Below, in pieces: positions 53,078-62,221 of a stretch of 64,000 nt of DNA. Source of the DNA: Mycobacterium ahvazicum (GTDB lineage Bacteria; Actinomycetota; Actinomycetes; Mycobacteriales; Mycobacteriaceae); NCBI RefSeq assembly GCF_900176255.2, contig NZ_FXEG02000003.1, positions 186,001 to 250,000 of the forward strand, in the 5' to 3' direction. Position numbers and translations under genes: made by a program. The first letter of the stretch is position 1, and each line of letters begins with the position of its first letter. A model generated the notes under the pieces. It saw only the letters and a list, made by a program, of their open reading frames with translations, did not search any database and was not told the DNA's origin.

Positions 53078-54870
53078 CGGCAAGGTGTGGCGTAGGCGCG
53101 CATCCCGTGCGGCGATCGCCGCACTCCTGCTCACATCGGGTTCACTAGCCGGGTTACCGCCCGCCTACGCGATATCGCCGCCGACGATCGACCCGGCGGC
53201 GGTGCCGCCGGACGGTCCGCCCGGGCCGCCGGCGCCGATGAAGCAGAACTCGTACTGCACCGAGGTCGGGGTGCTGCCCGGCACCGATTTCAAGCTGCAG
53301 CCGAAGTACATGGACATGCTGAACATGCAGGAGGCATGGCAGTTCGGCCGCGGCGCCGGGATCAAGGTCGCCGTCATCGACACGGGTGTGACCCCGCATC
53401 CCAGGTTCCCGCACCTGATCCCTGGCGGGGACTACATCATGGGCGGCGACGGGCTGTCCGACTGTGACGCGCACGGCACCATCGTGGCGTCGATGATCGG
53501 CGCGGCACAGGCAAACGGCGCGGCACCGCCGCCGGTGGCGGGACCGCGCAAGCCGGTGACGATTCCGACTACCGAGGCGCCGCCGAAAGCGCCACCGCCG
53601 CAGACGGTGACCCTGTCTCCGTTACCGCAGACCGTGACCATGGTTCCGGCCACGCCGCCATCCGAGGGCCCGCCGCCGCCACCGTGGATGCCGCAGCCAC
53701 CGCCGTCGGCCGGGGCCGCCACCCGCACCGGCGGCTCCCGGAGCCGCCAACCATGGCGGCGGCACGGTGACGATCCCGGCCTACTCCGGTGGCGGGCAGA
53801 CGATTCATATCGGCAATCCGCACCCGCTGGCGCCGACGCCGACGCCCGCACCGCCGCCTCCGCCACCACCGCCCGGGTCCGCGGGGCCCGATGCCTATAG
53901 CGGCATCGCTCCCGATGTCGACATCATCTCGATCCGCCAGTCCAGCCAGGCCTTCGGCCTCAAGGACGCCTACACCGGCGACGAGGACCCGCAGACCTCG
54001 GCGAAGATCTCCGGCGTCGAGACCATGGCACGGGCCATCGTGCACGCCGCCAACATGGGGGCTTCGGTGATCAACATCTCCGACGTGACCTGCATGAGTG
54101 CGCGCAACATTATCGACCAGCGAGCGCTGGGAGCCGCTGTTCGCTACGCAGCGGTCGACCGCAACGCCGTCATCGTCGCCGCCGCCGGCGACACCAGCAA
54201 GAAGGACTGCAAGCAGAACCCGATCTTCGATCCGTTGAAGCCCAAGGACCCCCGCGACTGGAACGCTGTCACCACCGTGGTGACGCCCTCCTGGTTCAGC
54301 GACTACGTATTGACCGTCGGCGCGGTGGATTCCGAGGGTCACCCGCAGACCCAGGGCAGCAACGGGCAGGGCCCGTCGAGCGTGGCTGGACCGTGGGTGG
54401 GGATCGCCGCGCCCGGAAGCGACGTCATCGGGCTCTCGCCGCGCGACGACGGGCTGATCAACGCGATCGACGGACCGGACAACTCGCTGCTGGTCCCCAG
54501 CGGCACCAGCTTCTCGGCCGCGATTGTCTCCGGCGTGGCCGCACTCGTACGCGCCAAGTACCCGCAGCTGTCGGCGTATCAGGTGATCAACCGGCTGGAG
54601 CGGTCAGCGCGTGCACCGGCCCGCGGCGTCGACAACCAACTCGGTTACGGTGTCGTCGACCCGGTGGCGGCACTGACCTGGGACATTCCCGACGGCCCGC
54701 TCAAGCCGCCGCAGCAACTGTCGATACCGTTGAACGTGCCGAAGGCGCCTCCGCATCGCGACATGCTGCCGGTGTGGGTGGCGGCCGGGGGATTGACCGG
54801 CGCACTGTTGATAGGCGGCGCCGTATTCGGTATCGCGACGTTGATGAAGCGTCGTAGGCAGCAACAATAA
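53049..54870 (+). CDS. mycP5: Mycosin-5 subtilisin-like protease MycP5, interrupted by an apparent +1 frameshift
   Basis: The first frame runs 53049-53900 and has a signal peptide, catalytic Asp ([13 protein letters not shown]) and His ([11 protein letters not shown]). It loses family similarity at about 53712 in a Pro-rich loop. The family sequence resumes in the next frame, which holds [10 protein letters not shown], the oxyanion/substrate region, catalytic Ser ([11 protein letters not shown]) and the C-terminal membrane helix ([20 protein letters not shown]), ending at 54870. Dropping one G from GGGG at 53712-53715 restores one frame of 606 residues. MycP5 is a periplasmic membrane-anchored protease that stabilises the ESX-5 complex. 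An assembly error is the simplest explanation, real disruption the alternative. ATG 53055 is an equally good start. Confidence 0.88.
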
Positions 54871-54889
54871 GGGCGGAGCAGTAACAGCA

Positions 54890-56089
54890 ATGAAGGCTCA
54901 GCGCAGGTTTGGGTTGTCCTTGTCGTGGGCGCGGGTCACGGTCGTGTTCTTGGTCGTCGTCGGGATCCTGTTGATCGCCAGCCACTGCCCCGAGTCGTGG
55001 CAGGGCAAGTACCACATCGCCTGGTGGGTGGGTGTCGGCATCTCGGTGATCATCACGTTGCTGTCGCTGGTCACCCATCACGGCCTGACGGTGACCTCCG
55101 GCCTGGCCGGTTGGCTCTGGGACTGGTCCGCCGACCCGGGCACCACGCTGGCCGCCGGTTGCACGCCCGCGCTCGACTACCAGCGCCGGTTCGGGCGCGA
55201 CAAGGTCGGGGTGCGCGAATACGACGGCCGGCTGGTCACCGTGATCGCGCTGGACGGCGACGACGACGCCACATCGCGCCACCACCGCCAGAAGAGCGCG
55301 CCGCCGGCCAGCGTGCTGGTGCGATCGGTTGCCGCCGGACTGCGCCAGTTCGATGTCATCCTGGACGGCATCGACATCGTGTCGGTGCAGATGCGCCGCG
55401 GCGGTAACGCCGCCGAGTTGTCCAAGCTCGACAAGTTGGGTCCCGAGGAGTGGGGACTGGTCAGCGATCAGCCCGCCTCGTACGTGCGCCGTACCTGGCT
55501 GGTGCTGCGGATGAATCCGCAGTCCAACGTCGCCGCGGTAGCGGCCCGCGATTCGCTGGCTTCCACGCTGGTCGCGGCCACCGAGCGGCTGGTCCAGGAT
55601 CTGGACGCACCGGGCTGCACGCCCCGGCCGCTGACCTCCGAGGAGATCGCCGAGGTCGACAGCGCCGTGCTGGCGGACCTGGAGCCGACCTGGAGCCGTC
55701 CCGGCTGGCGTTACCTGAAGCACTTCAACGGGTTCGCGACCAGCTTCTGGTTGACGCCGTCGGACATCACCACCGAGACGCTGGAGGAGCTGTGGTTGCC
55801 CGACGCCGAGGCGACCGTGGTGACCATCCAGCTCACCGCAGACGACGGCCACCCCGAGGTCTCCGGCTGGGTGCGCTATCACAGCGACAGCAGGTTGCCC
55901 AGGGGAGTGTCGTCGGGACTGAACCGGCTCACCGGCCGCCAGCTGGCCGCGGTGCGCGCGAGCCTGCCTGCTCCGACGACTCGCCCACTGCTGGTCGTGC
56001 CCACTCGAGGACTGCTCCCCGACGACGACCTAGTGCTTCAGGTGGGCCAGGTGCGGGAGGACGCTGAGCGCTTGCTCGCGGGTCAATGA
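54890..56089 (+). CDS. eccE5: ESX-5 membrane complex component EccE5
   Basis: 399 residues. Two N-terminal membrane helices ([37 protein letters not shown]) precede a soluble domain with [18 protein letters not shown] and [20 protein letters not shown]. EccE sits at the periphery of the hexameric membrane complex. The start follows mycP5 by 19 bp. The end overlaps the eccA5 start (ATGA at 56086). Confidence 0.93.
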   Translation: MKAQRRFGLSLSWARVTVVFLVVVGILLIASHCPESWQGKYHIAWWVGVGISVIITLLSLVTHHGLTVTSGLAGWLWDWSADPGTTLAAGCTPALDYQRRFGRDKVGVREYDGRLVTVIALDGDDDATSRHHRQKSAPPASVLVRSVAAGLRQFDVILDGIDIVSVQMRRGGNAAELSKLDKLGPEEWGLVSDQPASYVRRTWLVLRMNPQSNVAAVAARDSLASTLVAATERLVQDLDAPGCTPRPLTSEEIAEVDSAVLADLEPTWSRPGWRYLKHFNGFATSFWLTPSDITTETLEELWLPDAEATVVTIQLTADDGHPEVSGWVRYHSDSRLPRGVSSGLNRLTGRQLAAVRASLPAPTTRPLLVVPTRGLLPDDDLVLQVGQVREDAERLLAGQ

Positions 56090-57918
56090 GCCGCCCGCAA
56101 TCGACGGCGGAGGACGCCCGTAACGCAATGGTCGCCGGGCTGTTGGCGTCGGGAATCTCCGTCAACGGTCTTCAGCCCAGCCACAACCCGCAAGTGGCGC
56201 TGCGGATGTTCAGCACGGCCACCACGCTCGACCCGGCGATGTGCGACGCCTGGCTGGCACGGCTGTTGGCCGGTGACCAGAGCATCGAGGTGATCGCGGG
56301 AGCCTGGGCGGCGGTAAGCACGTTCGGCTGGGAGACCCGTCGGCTCGGCGTCACGGAAATGCAGTTTCATCCCGACGTCTCCGACGGGCTGTTTCTGCGG
56401 CTGGCGGTGCTCAGCGTGGAGTCGCTCGCGTGCGCGTACGCCGCGGTCCTCGCGGAGGCAAAGCGCTACGAGGAAGCCGCCGAACTGCTCGACCGCGTCG
56501 AGCCGCGCCAACCCATCGACGAAGAGCTGATCGCCTACGTGCGAGGGGTCCTCTACTTCCGTGCCGGACGATGGCCGGATGTCCTCGCGCAATTCCCCGA
56601 GGGAAAGATCTGGCGCAACCCCGAATTGAAGGCGGCCGGCGCGGCGATGGCGACCACGGCGCTGGCGTCGCTCGGCGTCTTCGAGGAGGCGGTGCGGCGC
56701 AGCCAAGACGCCATCGAGGCGGATCGGGTACCGGGAGCGGCCAACGTCGCGCTGTACACCCAGGGCATGTGCCTGCGACACCTCGGACGCGAGGAAGAAG
56801 CCGTCGAGGTGCTGCGCCGGGTGTACTCCCGCGACCCGAAGTTCGGCCCCGCCCGCGAAGCCCTCGACAACCCCAACTACCAGTTGGTGCTGACCGACCC
56901 CGAAACCATCGAGGCGCGCACCGACCCGTGGGACCCGGACAGCGCACCGACCCGCGCGCAGACCGAGGCGGCCAAGCAAGCCGAGACGGCGGCCAAGTAC
57001 CTGGAAGAGGGTGACGCCGAGCTCAACGCCATGCTGGGCATGGAGCGAGCGAAGCGGGAAATCAAACTCATCAAGTCCACGACCAAGGTGAACCTGGCGC
57101 GCGCCAAGATGGGACTTCCGGTGCCGGTCACCTCGCGCCACACCCTGTTGCTGGGCCCGCCCGGAACGGGAAAGACCTCGGTGGCGCGTGCTTTCAGCAA
57201 GCAACTGTGCGGGTTGACGGTGCTGCGCAAGCCCGTGGTGGTGGAGACCAGCCGCACCAAGCTGCTGGGCCGCTACATGGCCGACGCGGAGAAGAATACC
57301 GAGGAGATGCTCGAGGAAGCCCTGGGCGGAGCGGTCTTCTTCGACGAGATGCATACGTTGCACGAGAAGGGCTACCAACAGGGCGACCCGTACGGCAACG
57401 CGATCATCAACACCCTGCTGCTGTACATGGAGAACCATCGCGACGACCTGGTGGTCTTCGGCGCCGGCTACGCCAAGGCAATGGACAAGATGCTCGACGT
57501 GAACCAGGGTCTGCGACGGCGCTTTTCGACCGTGATCGAGTTCTTCAGCTACACGCCCGACGAGCTGGTCGCGTTGACGCGCCTGATGGGCCAGGAGAAC
57601 GAAGACGTCATCACCGAGGAAGCAGCCGAGGCTCTGCTGCCGTCGTACACCAAGTTCTACTCCGACGAGAGCTACTCCGAAGACGGGGACCTGATCCGCG
57701 GCATCGACACACTCGGTAACGCCGGCTTCGTGCGAAACGTGGTGGAAAAGGCCCGCGACCACCGGAGCTTCCGCCTCGACGACGAGGACCTCGACGCGGT
57801 ACTGGCCAGCGACACCACCGAATTCAGCGAGCTTCAGCTGCTGCGGTTCAAGGAACTCAGCGGTGATGATCTGCTCGAGGGCCTCAGCGCGGCAGTCGCG
57901 GAGAAGAAGTCGAGCTGA
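56086..57918 (+). CDS. eccA5: ESX-5 cytosolic AAA+ ATPase EccA5
   Basis: 610 residues, as in M. tuberculosis Rv1798. The N-terminal half is a TPR-like helical array (residues 1 to about 280). The CbxX/CfqX-type AAA+ domain shows Walker [10 protein letters not shown], Walker [11 protein letters not shown], and the arginine-finger region [13 protein letters not shown]. It is thought to disassemble EspG-PE/PPE complexes before secretion. Last gene of the core operon; a small hairpin and then the M-box leader follow. Confidence 0.95.
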   Translation: MSRPQSTAEDARNAMVAGLLASGISVNGLQPSHNPQVALRMFSTATTLDPAMCDAWLARLLAGDQSIEVIAGAWAAVSTFGWETRRLGVTEMQFHPDVSDGLFLRLAVLSVESLACAYAAVLAEAKRYEEAAELLDRVEPRQPIDEELIAYVRGVLYFRAGRWPDVLAQFPEGKIWRNPELKAAGAAMATTALASLGVFEEAVRRSQDAIEADRVPGAANVALYTQGMCLRHLGREEEAVEVLRRVYSRDPKFGPAREALDNPNYQLVLTDPETIEARTDPWDPDSAPTRAQTEAAKQAETAAKYLEEGDAELNAMLGMERAKREIKLIKSTTKVNLARAKMGLPVPVTSRHTLLLGPPGTGKTSVARAFSKQLCGLTVLRKPVVVETSRTKLLGRYMADAEKNTEEMLEEALGGAVFFDEMHTLHEKGYQQGDPYGNAIINTLLLYMENHRDDLVVFGAGYAKAMDKMLDVNQGLRRRFSTVIEFFSYTPDELVALTRLMGQENEDVITEEAAEALLPSYTKFYSDESYSEDGDLIRGIDTLGNAGFVRNVVEKARDHRSFRLDDEDLDAVLASDTTEFSELQLLRFKELSGDDLLEGLSAAVAEKKSS

Positions 57919-57943
57919 ACGCCCGCTCACTAGACTCCTAACA

Positions 57944-57960
57944 CGGCCGCGGGGCGGCCG
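57944..57960 (+). terminator. Small GC hairpin after eccA5
   Basis: CGGCCG (57944-57949) and CGGCCG (57955-57960) form a 6-bp stem with loop CGGGG, 26 bp after the eccA5 stop. No U-run. Possible end of the ESX-5 core transcript. Confidence 0.35.
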
Positions 57961-58013
57961 AATGGATTTGGTGTGGCGGCGCAGTGAATTGTTGCGAACG
58001 CCTCGCAGCAAGC

Positions 58014-58042
58014 TTGACTCACTCTGTCTCGAATGCCACGAT
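58014..58042 (+). promoter_or_regulatory. Candidate promoter of the M-box transcript
   Basis: TTGACT (58014-58019) and CACGAT (58037-58042) are 17 bases apart and would start transcription near 58049, only a few bases before the riboswitch aptamer. The -35 box is good, the -10 box imperfect. Confidence 0.45.
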
Positions 58043-58053
58043 GGCCTGTGCAA

Positions 58054-58220
58054 GCACCTCGTTAGGTGAGGCTTCCATTACGGATATAGGCCACTGACCT
58101 CAAACGTCGAAAGACGCCCAGGGTCAGGACAGCTCTTCCCGGCTTAAGGGTTGAGCCCAAGTGGCTTCTGGCTTCGGCCGGATACGCAGTGTGGTGCCGA
58201 AGCTCTGATGAGAGGGGTGC
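58054..58220 (+). promoter_or_regulatory. M-box (ykoK leader) magnesium riboswitch
   Basis: The hallmark aptamer parts are in order: CTCGTTAGGTGAGGCTTCC (58058-58076), GGATATAGGCCACTGACC, the loop CAAACGTCGAAAGACGCC (58101-58118) closed by GACC/GGGTC, AGCTCTTCCCGGCTTAAGG, then CAGTGTGGTGCCGAAGCTCT (58187-58206) and the closing P1 strand GAGGGGTGC pairing with GCACCTC at 58054. In B. subtilis the class senses Mg2+ and turns off transporter genes when Mg2+ is high. In M. tuberculosis one sits ahead of PE20. Downstream here are small ORFs and two PPE genes. No U-tailed terminator is seen, so regulation may involve Rho or translation. Confidence 0.88.
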
Positions 58221-58298
58221 CGGATCCGGCGAACGCGCCTGTGTCCCCATCCCTTCGTGCAGAATAAAGGCATATCGGTGTGCCCAGGCCGCAAGGAG

Positions 58299-58346
58299 GT
58301 GAGAACGAAATTAATCCCGGTGATAGTCCTATTTCTCGATCGATGA
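58299..58346 (+). CDS. 15-residue leader ORF after the M-box (hypothetical)
   Basis: GTG 58299 encodes VRTKLIPVIVLFLDR, a short hydrophobic peptide with basic start. Its TGA overlaps the ATG of the next ORF (ATGA at 58343). The GTG lies inside AAGGAGGTGA (58293-58302), a perfect match to the anti-Shine-Dalgarno, which could equally serve the overlapping frame. Candidate only. Confidence 0.25.
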   Translation: MRTKLIPVIVLFLDR

Positions 58347-58471
58347 CGTTTCGTTCGAGCCGGTCAAGGCTTCGCACTTGCCTGTCGGCTTGCACCGAGT
58401 CGCCTAGCCACGTTGCGCAATCGGTGTACGTCCTGGCAAGGGTCGCGCCTCCGGCTCACCCTTATTCCTGA
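58343..58471 (+). CDS. 42-residue ORF in the M-box leader (hypothetical)
   Basis: Begins MTFRSSRSRLRTCLSACTES and ends PPAHPYS. The frame is also open upstream through AAGGAGGTGA to an ATT at 58310, an alternative rare start with ideal spacing. Its TGA (58469-58471) is followed at once by AGGAGA for the next small ORF. No family recognised. Confidence 0.25.
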   Translation: MTFRSSRSRLRTCLSACTESPSHVAQSVYVLARVAPPAHPYS

Positions 58472-58482
58472 GGAGAACTCCG

Positions 58483-58560
58483 ATGACCTCTGCCGACGTA
58501 CAGACCACTGCCGGTTCGTGTGCGGCCACCAAGGCAGCCAACGTAACGGCCACCTGTTAA
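58483..58560 (+). CDS. 25-residue Ala/Thr-rich ORF with terminal Cys (hypothetical)
   Basis: Begins [20 protein letters not shown] and ends VTATC. AGGAG at 58471-58475 is seven bases before the ATG, a strong site. It ends 16 bp before the PPE gene at 58577, occupying the position of PE20 in M. tuberculosis. Two Cys, many Ala/Thr, no membrane segment. It could be a leader peptide sensing Cys/Thr/Ala translation or a small secreted peptide. Confidence 0.45.
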   Translation: MTSADVQTTAGSCAATKAANVTATC

Positions 58561-58576
58561 GCGCCGAGGGGGAACC

Positions 58577-59782
58577 ATGCTGGATTTTGCGGCGTTACCG
58601 CCGGAAGTCAATTCGACCAGAATGTATTCTGGCCCCGGGTCGGGGCCCTTGCTTGCCGCTGCCGCCTCCTGGAATGCGCTTGCCGCTGAAATGCGTTCCG
58701 CGGCAACCGATTACGAGTCGGTGCTCCGGGAACTGAGCAGCGCGGGCTGGATCGGTCCGTCGTCGGCGTCGATGTTGGCCGCGGCCGCGCAGTACCTGGC
58801 GTGGCTGAACGCCACTGCGGCCCAGGCCGAACAGACGGGTATGCAGGCTAACGCGGCCGCCACCGCTTTCGAGGCCGCGTTCGCCGCGACGGTACCCCCA
58901 CCGGTCGTCGCGGCCAACCGTACTTTGCTGGCGAACCTGGTGGCCTCCAACATCTTCGGGCAGAACACCCCGGCGATCGCGGCCACCGAAGCTCAGTACA
59001 TGGAGATGTGGGCGCAGGACGCCGGGGCGATGAACGGCTACGCGACCGCCTCGAACGCGGCTGCGCAGATGACACCGTTCACCTCGCCGCAGACGAACAC
59101 CACTCCGGATGCGGCAACCGGACAAAACCAGGCGGTCTCTCAGGCATTGAACTCAGCGACCGGGAACACGCAGTCGTTGTTGTCGGGTAACACCTTGTCT
59201 ACCAATGACGTCAACGCCCCGGCCGCTCCGCAGGCGTCGGGATCGCTCTACGATTACCTCACCCAATTCTTCGGCAACACGAACAACACAGCCGCGGGCC
59301 AGTTCTTGAGCAGCAACTTCTTCGCCAACTCGATCCTGAACGGTTCGATCGCCGGCGGCCCGTTCAACCCGCAGTCCATCATCGGAACGGTCGAGGGCTT
59401 CAACTTCTTGCAGACGACGGCCACAACGCTCGGCGGTCTGGACGATTTCACTGGCGGTGCCGAGGCCGCAACCACCAGCCTGACGGCCAACTCGGTGGGG
59501 TCGGTGAGCATGGGTGGTGCTTCGGCGGGAATCGGTAATGCGCATCTGATCGGTTCGATGTCGGTACCGCCCAGCTGGAGCAACGCCGCCACGATCAGTG
59601 CCGGTCAGGGACCGGCGCCGGTCACCGGCCTCAGTGACATCGGGTCCGCCGGGACGCCGGCCGCGGGCGGACCGGGCGGTGTTGCCGGGCCGTTGGGTGG
59701 CACCGGGAAGAGGTTGCGCCGCGCCATCCCCAGGTACGGGTTTCGGCCCGTCGTCATGCCGCGCCCGCCGGCCGCCGGATAA
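58577..59782 (+). CDS. PPE family protein, SVP type, first PPE of the M-box operon
   Basis: 401 residues from ATG 58577 behind [31 protein letters not shown], WxG in [27 protein letters not shown], then a Asn/Thr-rich middle ([20 protein letters not shown]), SVP motif GSMSVPPSW and ending [15 protein letters not shown]. Position behind an M-box and before an Rv1810-like gene makes it the counterpart of PPE31-PPE33. Likely induced at low Mg2+ and exported by ESX-5. Confidence 0.88.
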   Translation: MLDFAALPPEVNSTRMYSGPGSGPLLAAAASWNALAAEMRSAATDYESVLRELSSAGWIGPSSASMLAAAAQYLAWLNATAAQAEQTGMQANAAATAFEAAFAATVPPPVVAANRTLLANLVASNIFGQNTPAIAATEAQYMEMWAQDAGAMNGYATASNAAAQMTPFTSPQTNTTPDAATGQNQAVSQALNSATGNTQSLLSGNTLSTNDVNAPAAPQASGSLYDYLTQFFGNTNNTAAGQFLSSNFFANSILNGSIAGGPFNPQSIIGTVEGFNFLQTTATTLGGLDDFTGGAEAATTSLTANSVGSVSMGGASAGIGNAHLIGSMSVPPSWSNAATISAGQGPAPVTGLSDIGSAGTPAAGGPGGVAGPLGGTGKRLRRAIPRYGFRPVVMPRPPAAG

Positions 59783-59803
59783 GAGACTTCAGGAGGAGAT
59801 GTC

Positions 59804-61000
59804 ATGCTGAACTTTGGGGCGGTACCGCCGGAAGTCAACTCGGCCAAGATGTACGCCGGACCTGGGTCCGGATCGATGCTGGCCGCCGCGGCGGCATGGA
59901 ACGCGGTCGCTGCTGAGATGCGTTCGGCGGCAAGCAATTACGAAGCGGTGATCAAGTCGCTGGTCAGCGAGGGCTGGCTGGGGCCGGCGTCGGCGAAGAT
60001 GGCGGCCGCGCTGCAGCCGTATCTCGAGTGGATGAGCACCACCGCCGCGCAGGCCGAGCAGGCCGGCGCTCAGGCCAACGCGGCCGCTGCCGCGTACGAG
60101 GCCGCGTTCGCCGCGACGGTGCCTCCGCCGTTGGTGGCCGCCAACCGCACGCTGCTGGCGAACCTGGTGGCTACCAACATCATTGGCCAAAACAGCGGGG
60201 CGATCGCGACCACCGAGGCCCAGTACGGCGAGATGTGGGCGCAGGATGCCTCCGCGATGACCAGCTACACCGCGGCGTCGCGGGCCGCCACTGCGATGAC
60301 GCCGTTCAGCGACCCGCAGTCCGACACCACCCCGGATGCAACGGTCCTGCAGGCCGACGCGGTCAACAACGCCAATGCCCTGGCCGCCCCGCTGGCTGCC
60401 GGCGCGGGGGACAGCATATTCACGCCCGGCTCGGGTTCGGACACCACCGGACTTTCCGGGTTGCTGAACATCTTCAGCAATTCAAACCCGAATCTGCTGG
60501 GTGCTTTCCTCAACAACAACAGCGTCTCCGGCCTGTCGAACGCCTTCACCACCAACGGCATTCTGAACCCGACGACGATCATCGATCCCGCCGCCACGGC
60601 GGCCGCGAACAGCGCCGTACAAAGCGCGACCACGTCAGGCTTAGAGGATCTGGCCGCCGGCCTCGGTGGCGCGGCTGCTGTGTCATCGACGACGAGCCTG
60701 CCGGGCGCGGCTGCCACCGCGGCGGTAGGACAGGCGAGTCTCGTTGGGGCCCTGTCTGTCCCGCCGACCTGGGCCGGCAGCGGAGCGACCGTCAGCACGG
60801 TTGCGGCCACGACTCAGGTCGGAGCCGGGGCGTACCACAGCTTTGGCGCCGCCACCCCGATGGTGATGGAAGAAGCCGGGGCAGTGGGCATGCCCGGGGT
60901 GCCGCTGGCCGGTGTTCCGGGTGCACACGAGGATGAGTTCGCGGACCCGATCTACGGGTTCCGGCCCCGCGTCATCGGGCGCCCACCCGCCGCCGGTTAA
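59804..61000 (+). CDS. PPE family protein, SVP type, second PPE of the M-box operon
   Basis: 398 residues, 21 bp after the previous PPE and behind [55 protein letters not shown], an Asn-rich segment [23 protein letters not shown] motif GALSVPPTW and the ending [15 protein letters not shown]. Clearly a tandem paralogue of the gene at 58577 with the same operon. The following DUF732 gene starts 6 bp after its stop. Confidence 0.88.
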   Translation: MLNFGAVPPEVNSAKMYAGPGSGSMLAAAAAWNAVAAEMRSAASNYEAVIKSLVSEGWLGPASAKMAAALQPYLEWMSTTAAQAEQAGAQANAAAAAYEAAFAATVPPPLVAANRTLLANLVATNIIGQNSGAIATTEAQYGEMWAQDASAMTSYTAASRAATAMTPFSDPQSDTTPDATVLQADAVNNANALAAPLAAGAGDSIFTPGSGSDTTGLSGLLNIFSNSNPNLLGAFLNNNSVSGLSNAFTTNGILNPTTIIDPAATAAANSAVQSATTSGLEDLAAGLGGAAAVSSTTSLPGAAATAAVGQASLVGALSVPPTWAGSGATVSTVAATTQVGAGAYHSFGAATPMVMEEAGAVGMPGVPLAGVPGAHEDEFADPIYGFRPRVIGRPPAAG

Positions 61001-61006
61001 CGACAT

Positions 61007-61381
61007 ATGAAGGCCCTACCGTTTCTGGCAAGCGTCGTCACCCTGATCGGCCTGGCCGCACCGGCACACGCCGATCCGGCTGACGACGCCTTCCTCGCGG
61101 CGCTCAACAACGCGGGCATCACCTATCACGACCCGGAGCACGCGATCAAAGCCGGCCAAAAGGTCTGCGACCTGGCCAATTCCGGGACCTCGCAGCTCGA
61201 CATCATCCGCGACATCCGCGATCTCAACCCGGCATTCACCATGACGAAGGCCGCGCAGTTCGCCAAGGCGGCCGCCATGGCCTACTGCCCAGAACGCCTC
61301 TCCACCGACAGCGGCGGCAACGACCCCCGTGGTGCCGGCACCTACCCGGGCGGTGGCGGTGGCGGCGGCGGTGGCGGCTGA
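61007..61381 (+). CDS. DUF732 secreted protein, Rv1810-like
   Basis: 124 residues. Signal peptide KALPFLASVVTLIGLAAPAHA, then the DUF732 helical domain DDAFLAALNNAGITYHDPEHAIKAG with paired cysteines (KVCDLANSG; AYCPERL). It ends in a ten-residue run of glycine. Rv1810 follows PPE33 in the M. tuberculosis M-box operon, so gene order is conserved. The Gly tail is unusual for the family, as far as I recall. Function unknown, exported. Confidence 0.85.
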   Translation: MKALPFLASVVTLIGLAAPAHADPADDAFLAALNNAGITYHDPEHAIKAGQKVCDLANSGTSQLDIIRDIRDLNPAFTMTKAAQFAKAAAMAYCPERLSTDSGGNDPRGAGTYPGGGGGGGGGG

Positions 61382-62221
61382 TCTCGCCCTTTCGCCCTCA
61401 CAGCAAACCTGCAGACGTCGATAAGCCGCGTAGCAGTTCTACATGTTTACGTTAGGTGAAATGTAGGGGAGCTGCATATGACCATTGCGTACCCATGCGG
61501 CGCTGCCGTGGGACAAAGGGCGTCGATCCGTGCCCAGACCACCTGCTCCGGCGCCGAGCCCTAGCCCGGCACCGGCGATGCGCTTGCCGCAGGGGACTTT
61601 TGGCGCCGCACGGGAATATCTACGGACTAATAGCAGTCACGGTTAATTGCGATTTCGACGACACGCCGTGCGTATTTCATGCCGTTCCGGATAAATGCGG
61701 CGCGGATTTCAGGCAGCCATAAGTCAGACGCTTGGCTACTGTTAATGCGGGAATTTTTATTTCCTCATAAACGCTTATTCTGGGCTCATCGATGGGAGGC
61801 CAAATAAGCGGAACGCGATTGCGAACTGTGTCGGCAGGCGCTACATTTCCCGAATTTTGAATACCCAGGGCCTGCTATAGTACACTTCGCTGAAAAGTGG
61901 ATGCATGGCGTTTATAATGGGCTTACTTCAGCACATGTGTTAGCTATATCACTTTGACGATCTCACACGGGCGGTCCGCGCGGTGACATTTCTTTTTTAC
62001 AGCGTGATTACCGAAGTGAACGTGCCTCGCATGATTTTTGCCTATAACATTCGCAACATCGAGGCGTTGTGAACGAGTCAGGACCGGACCAGACATGCTG
62101 TCGTTAAACACGTGTCATACAACGTGGATTCGATGTATTTCATTAGAGCTGCGGCGCGTTTGCGGCGAGGGCCATGAAACCGGGCCTACCATGGCGGCCA
62201 AATGAGGGAGCGGAGGTAAAA
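61382..62221. other. AT-richer non-coding stretch before the PPE gene at 62222
   Basis: About 840 bp with visibly lower GC from 61740 to 62170 (runs such as TTTTTATTTCC, TCTTTTTTACAG). TATAGT (61876) and TATAAT (61913) are promoter-like -10 boxes. Short open frames occur (61478-61564; 62016; 62069, both of the latter starting GTGAAC) but no gene is convincing. mgtC, which follows Rv1810 in M. tuberculosis, is absent here. Such AT-rich leaders are typical Lsr2/EspR targets; that is inference. Confidence 0.55.
61478..61564 (+). CDS. 28-residue ORF downstream of the DUF732 gene (hypothetical)
   Basis: ATG 61478 with GGGGA seven bases before it. The product begins MTIAYPCGAAVGQRAS and ends TTCSGAEP. 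Like the ORF at 58483 it begins MT and carries two Cys and several Ala/Thr. Unsupported by any family. Confidence 0.25.
   Translation: MTIAYPCGAAVGQRASIRAQTTCSGAEP

Noticed and set aside
53767..54870. Separate protease gene starting at GTG 53767
   Set aside because: It has only the catalytic Ser and the membrane anchor; Asp, His and the signal peptide are in the preceding frame, so it is the second part of mycP5.
56083..58053. 656-codon open frame on the minus strand
   Set aside because: Antisense shadow of eccA5; repetitive Arg/Leu composition and no ribosome binding site.
61450..61565. Possible second M-box: GTTAGGTGA occurs at 61451
   Set aside because: Only this nonamer matches; the conserved loop and the AAGCTCT segment of the class are missing.
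61456..61722. 88-codon open frame after the DUF732 gene
   Set aside because: Cys/Arg-rich composition, no ribosome binding site and no family; a shorter ORF in another frame (61478) has better signals but is still weak.
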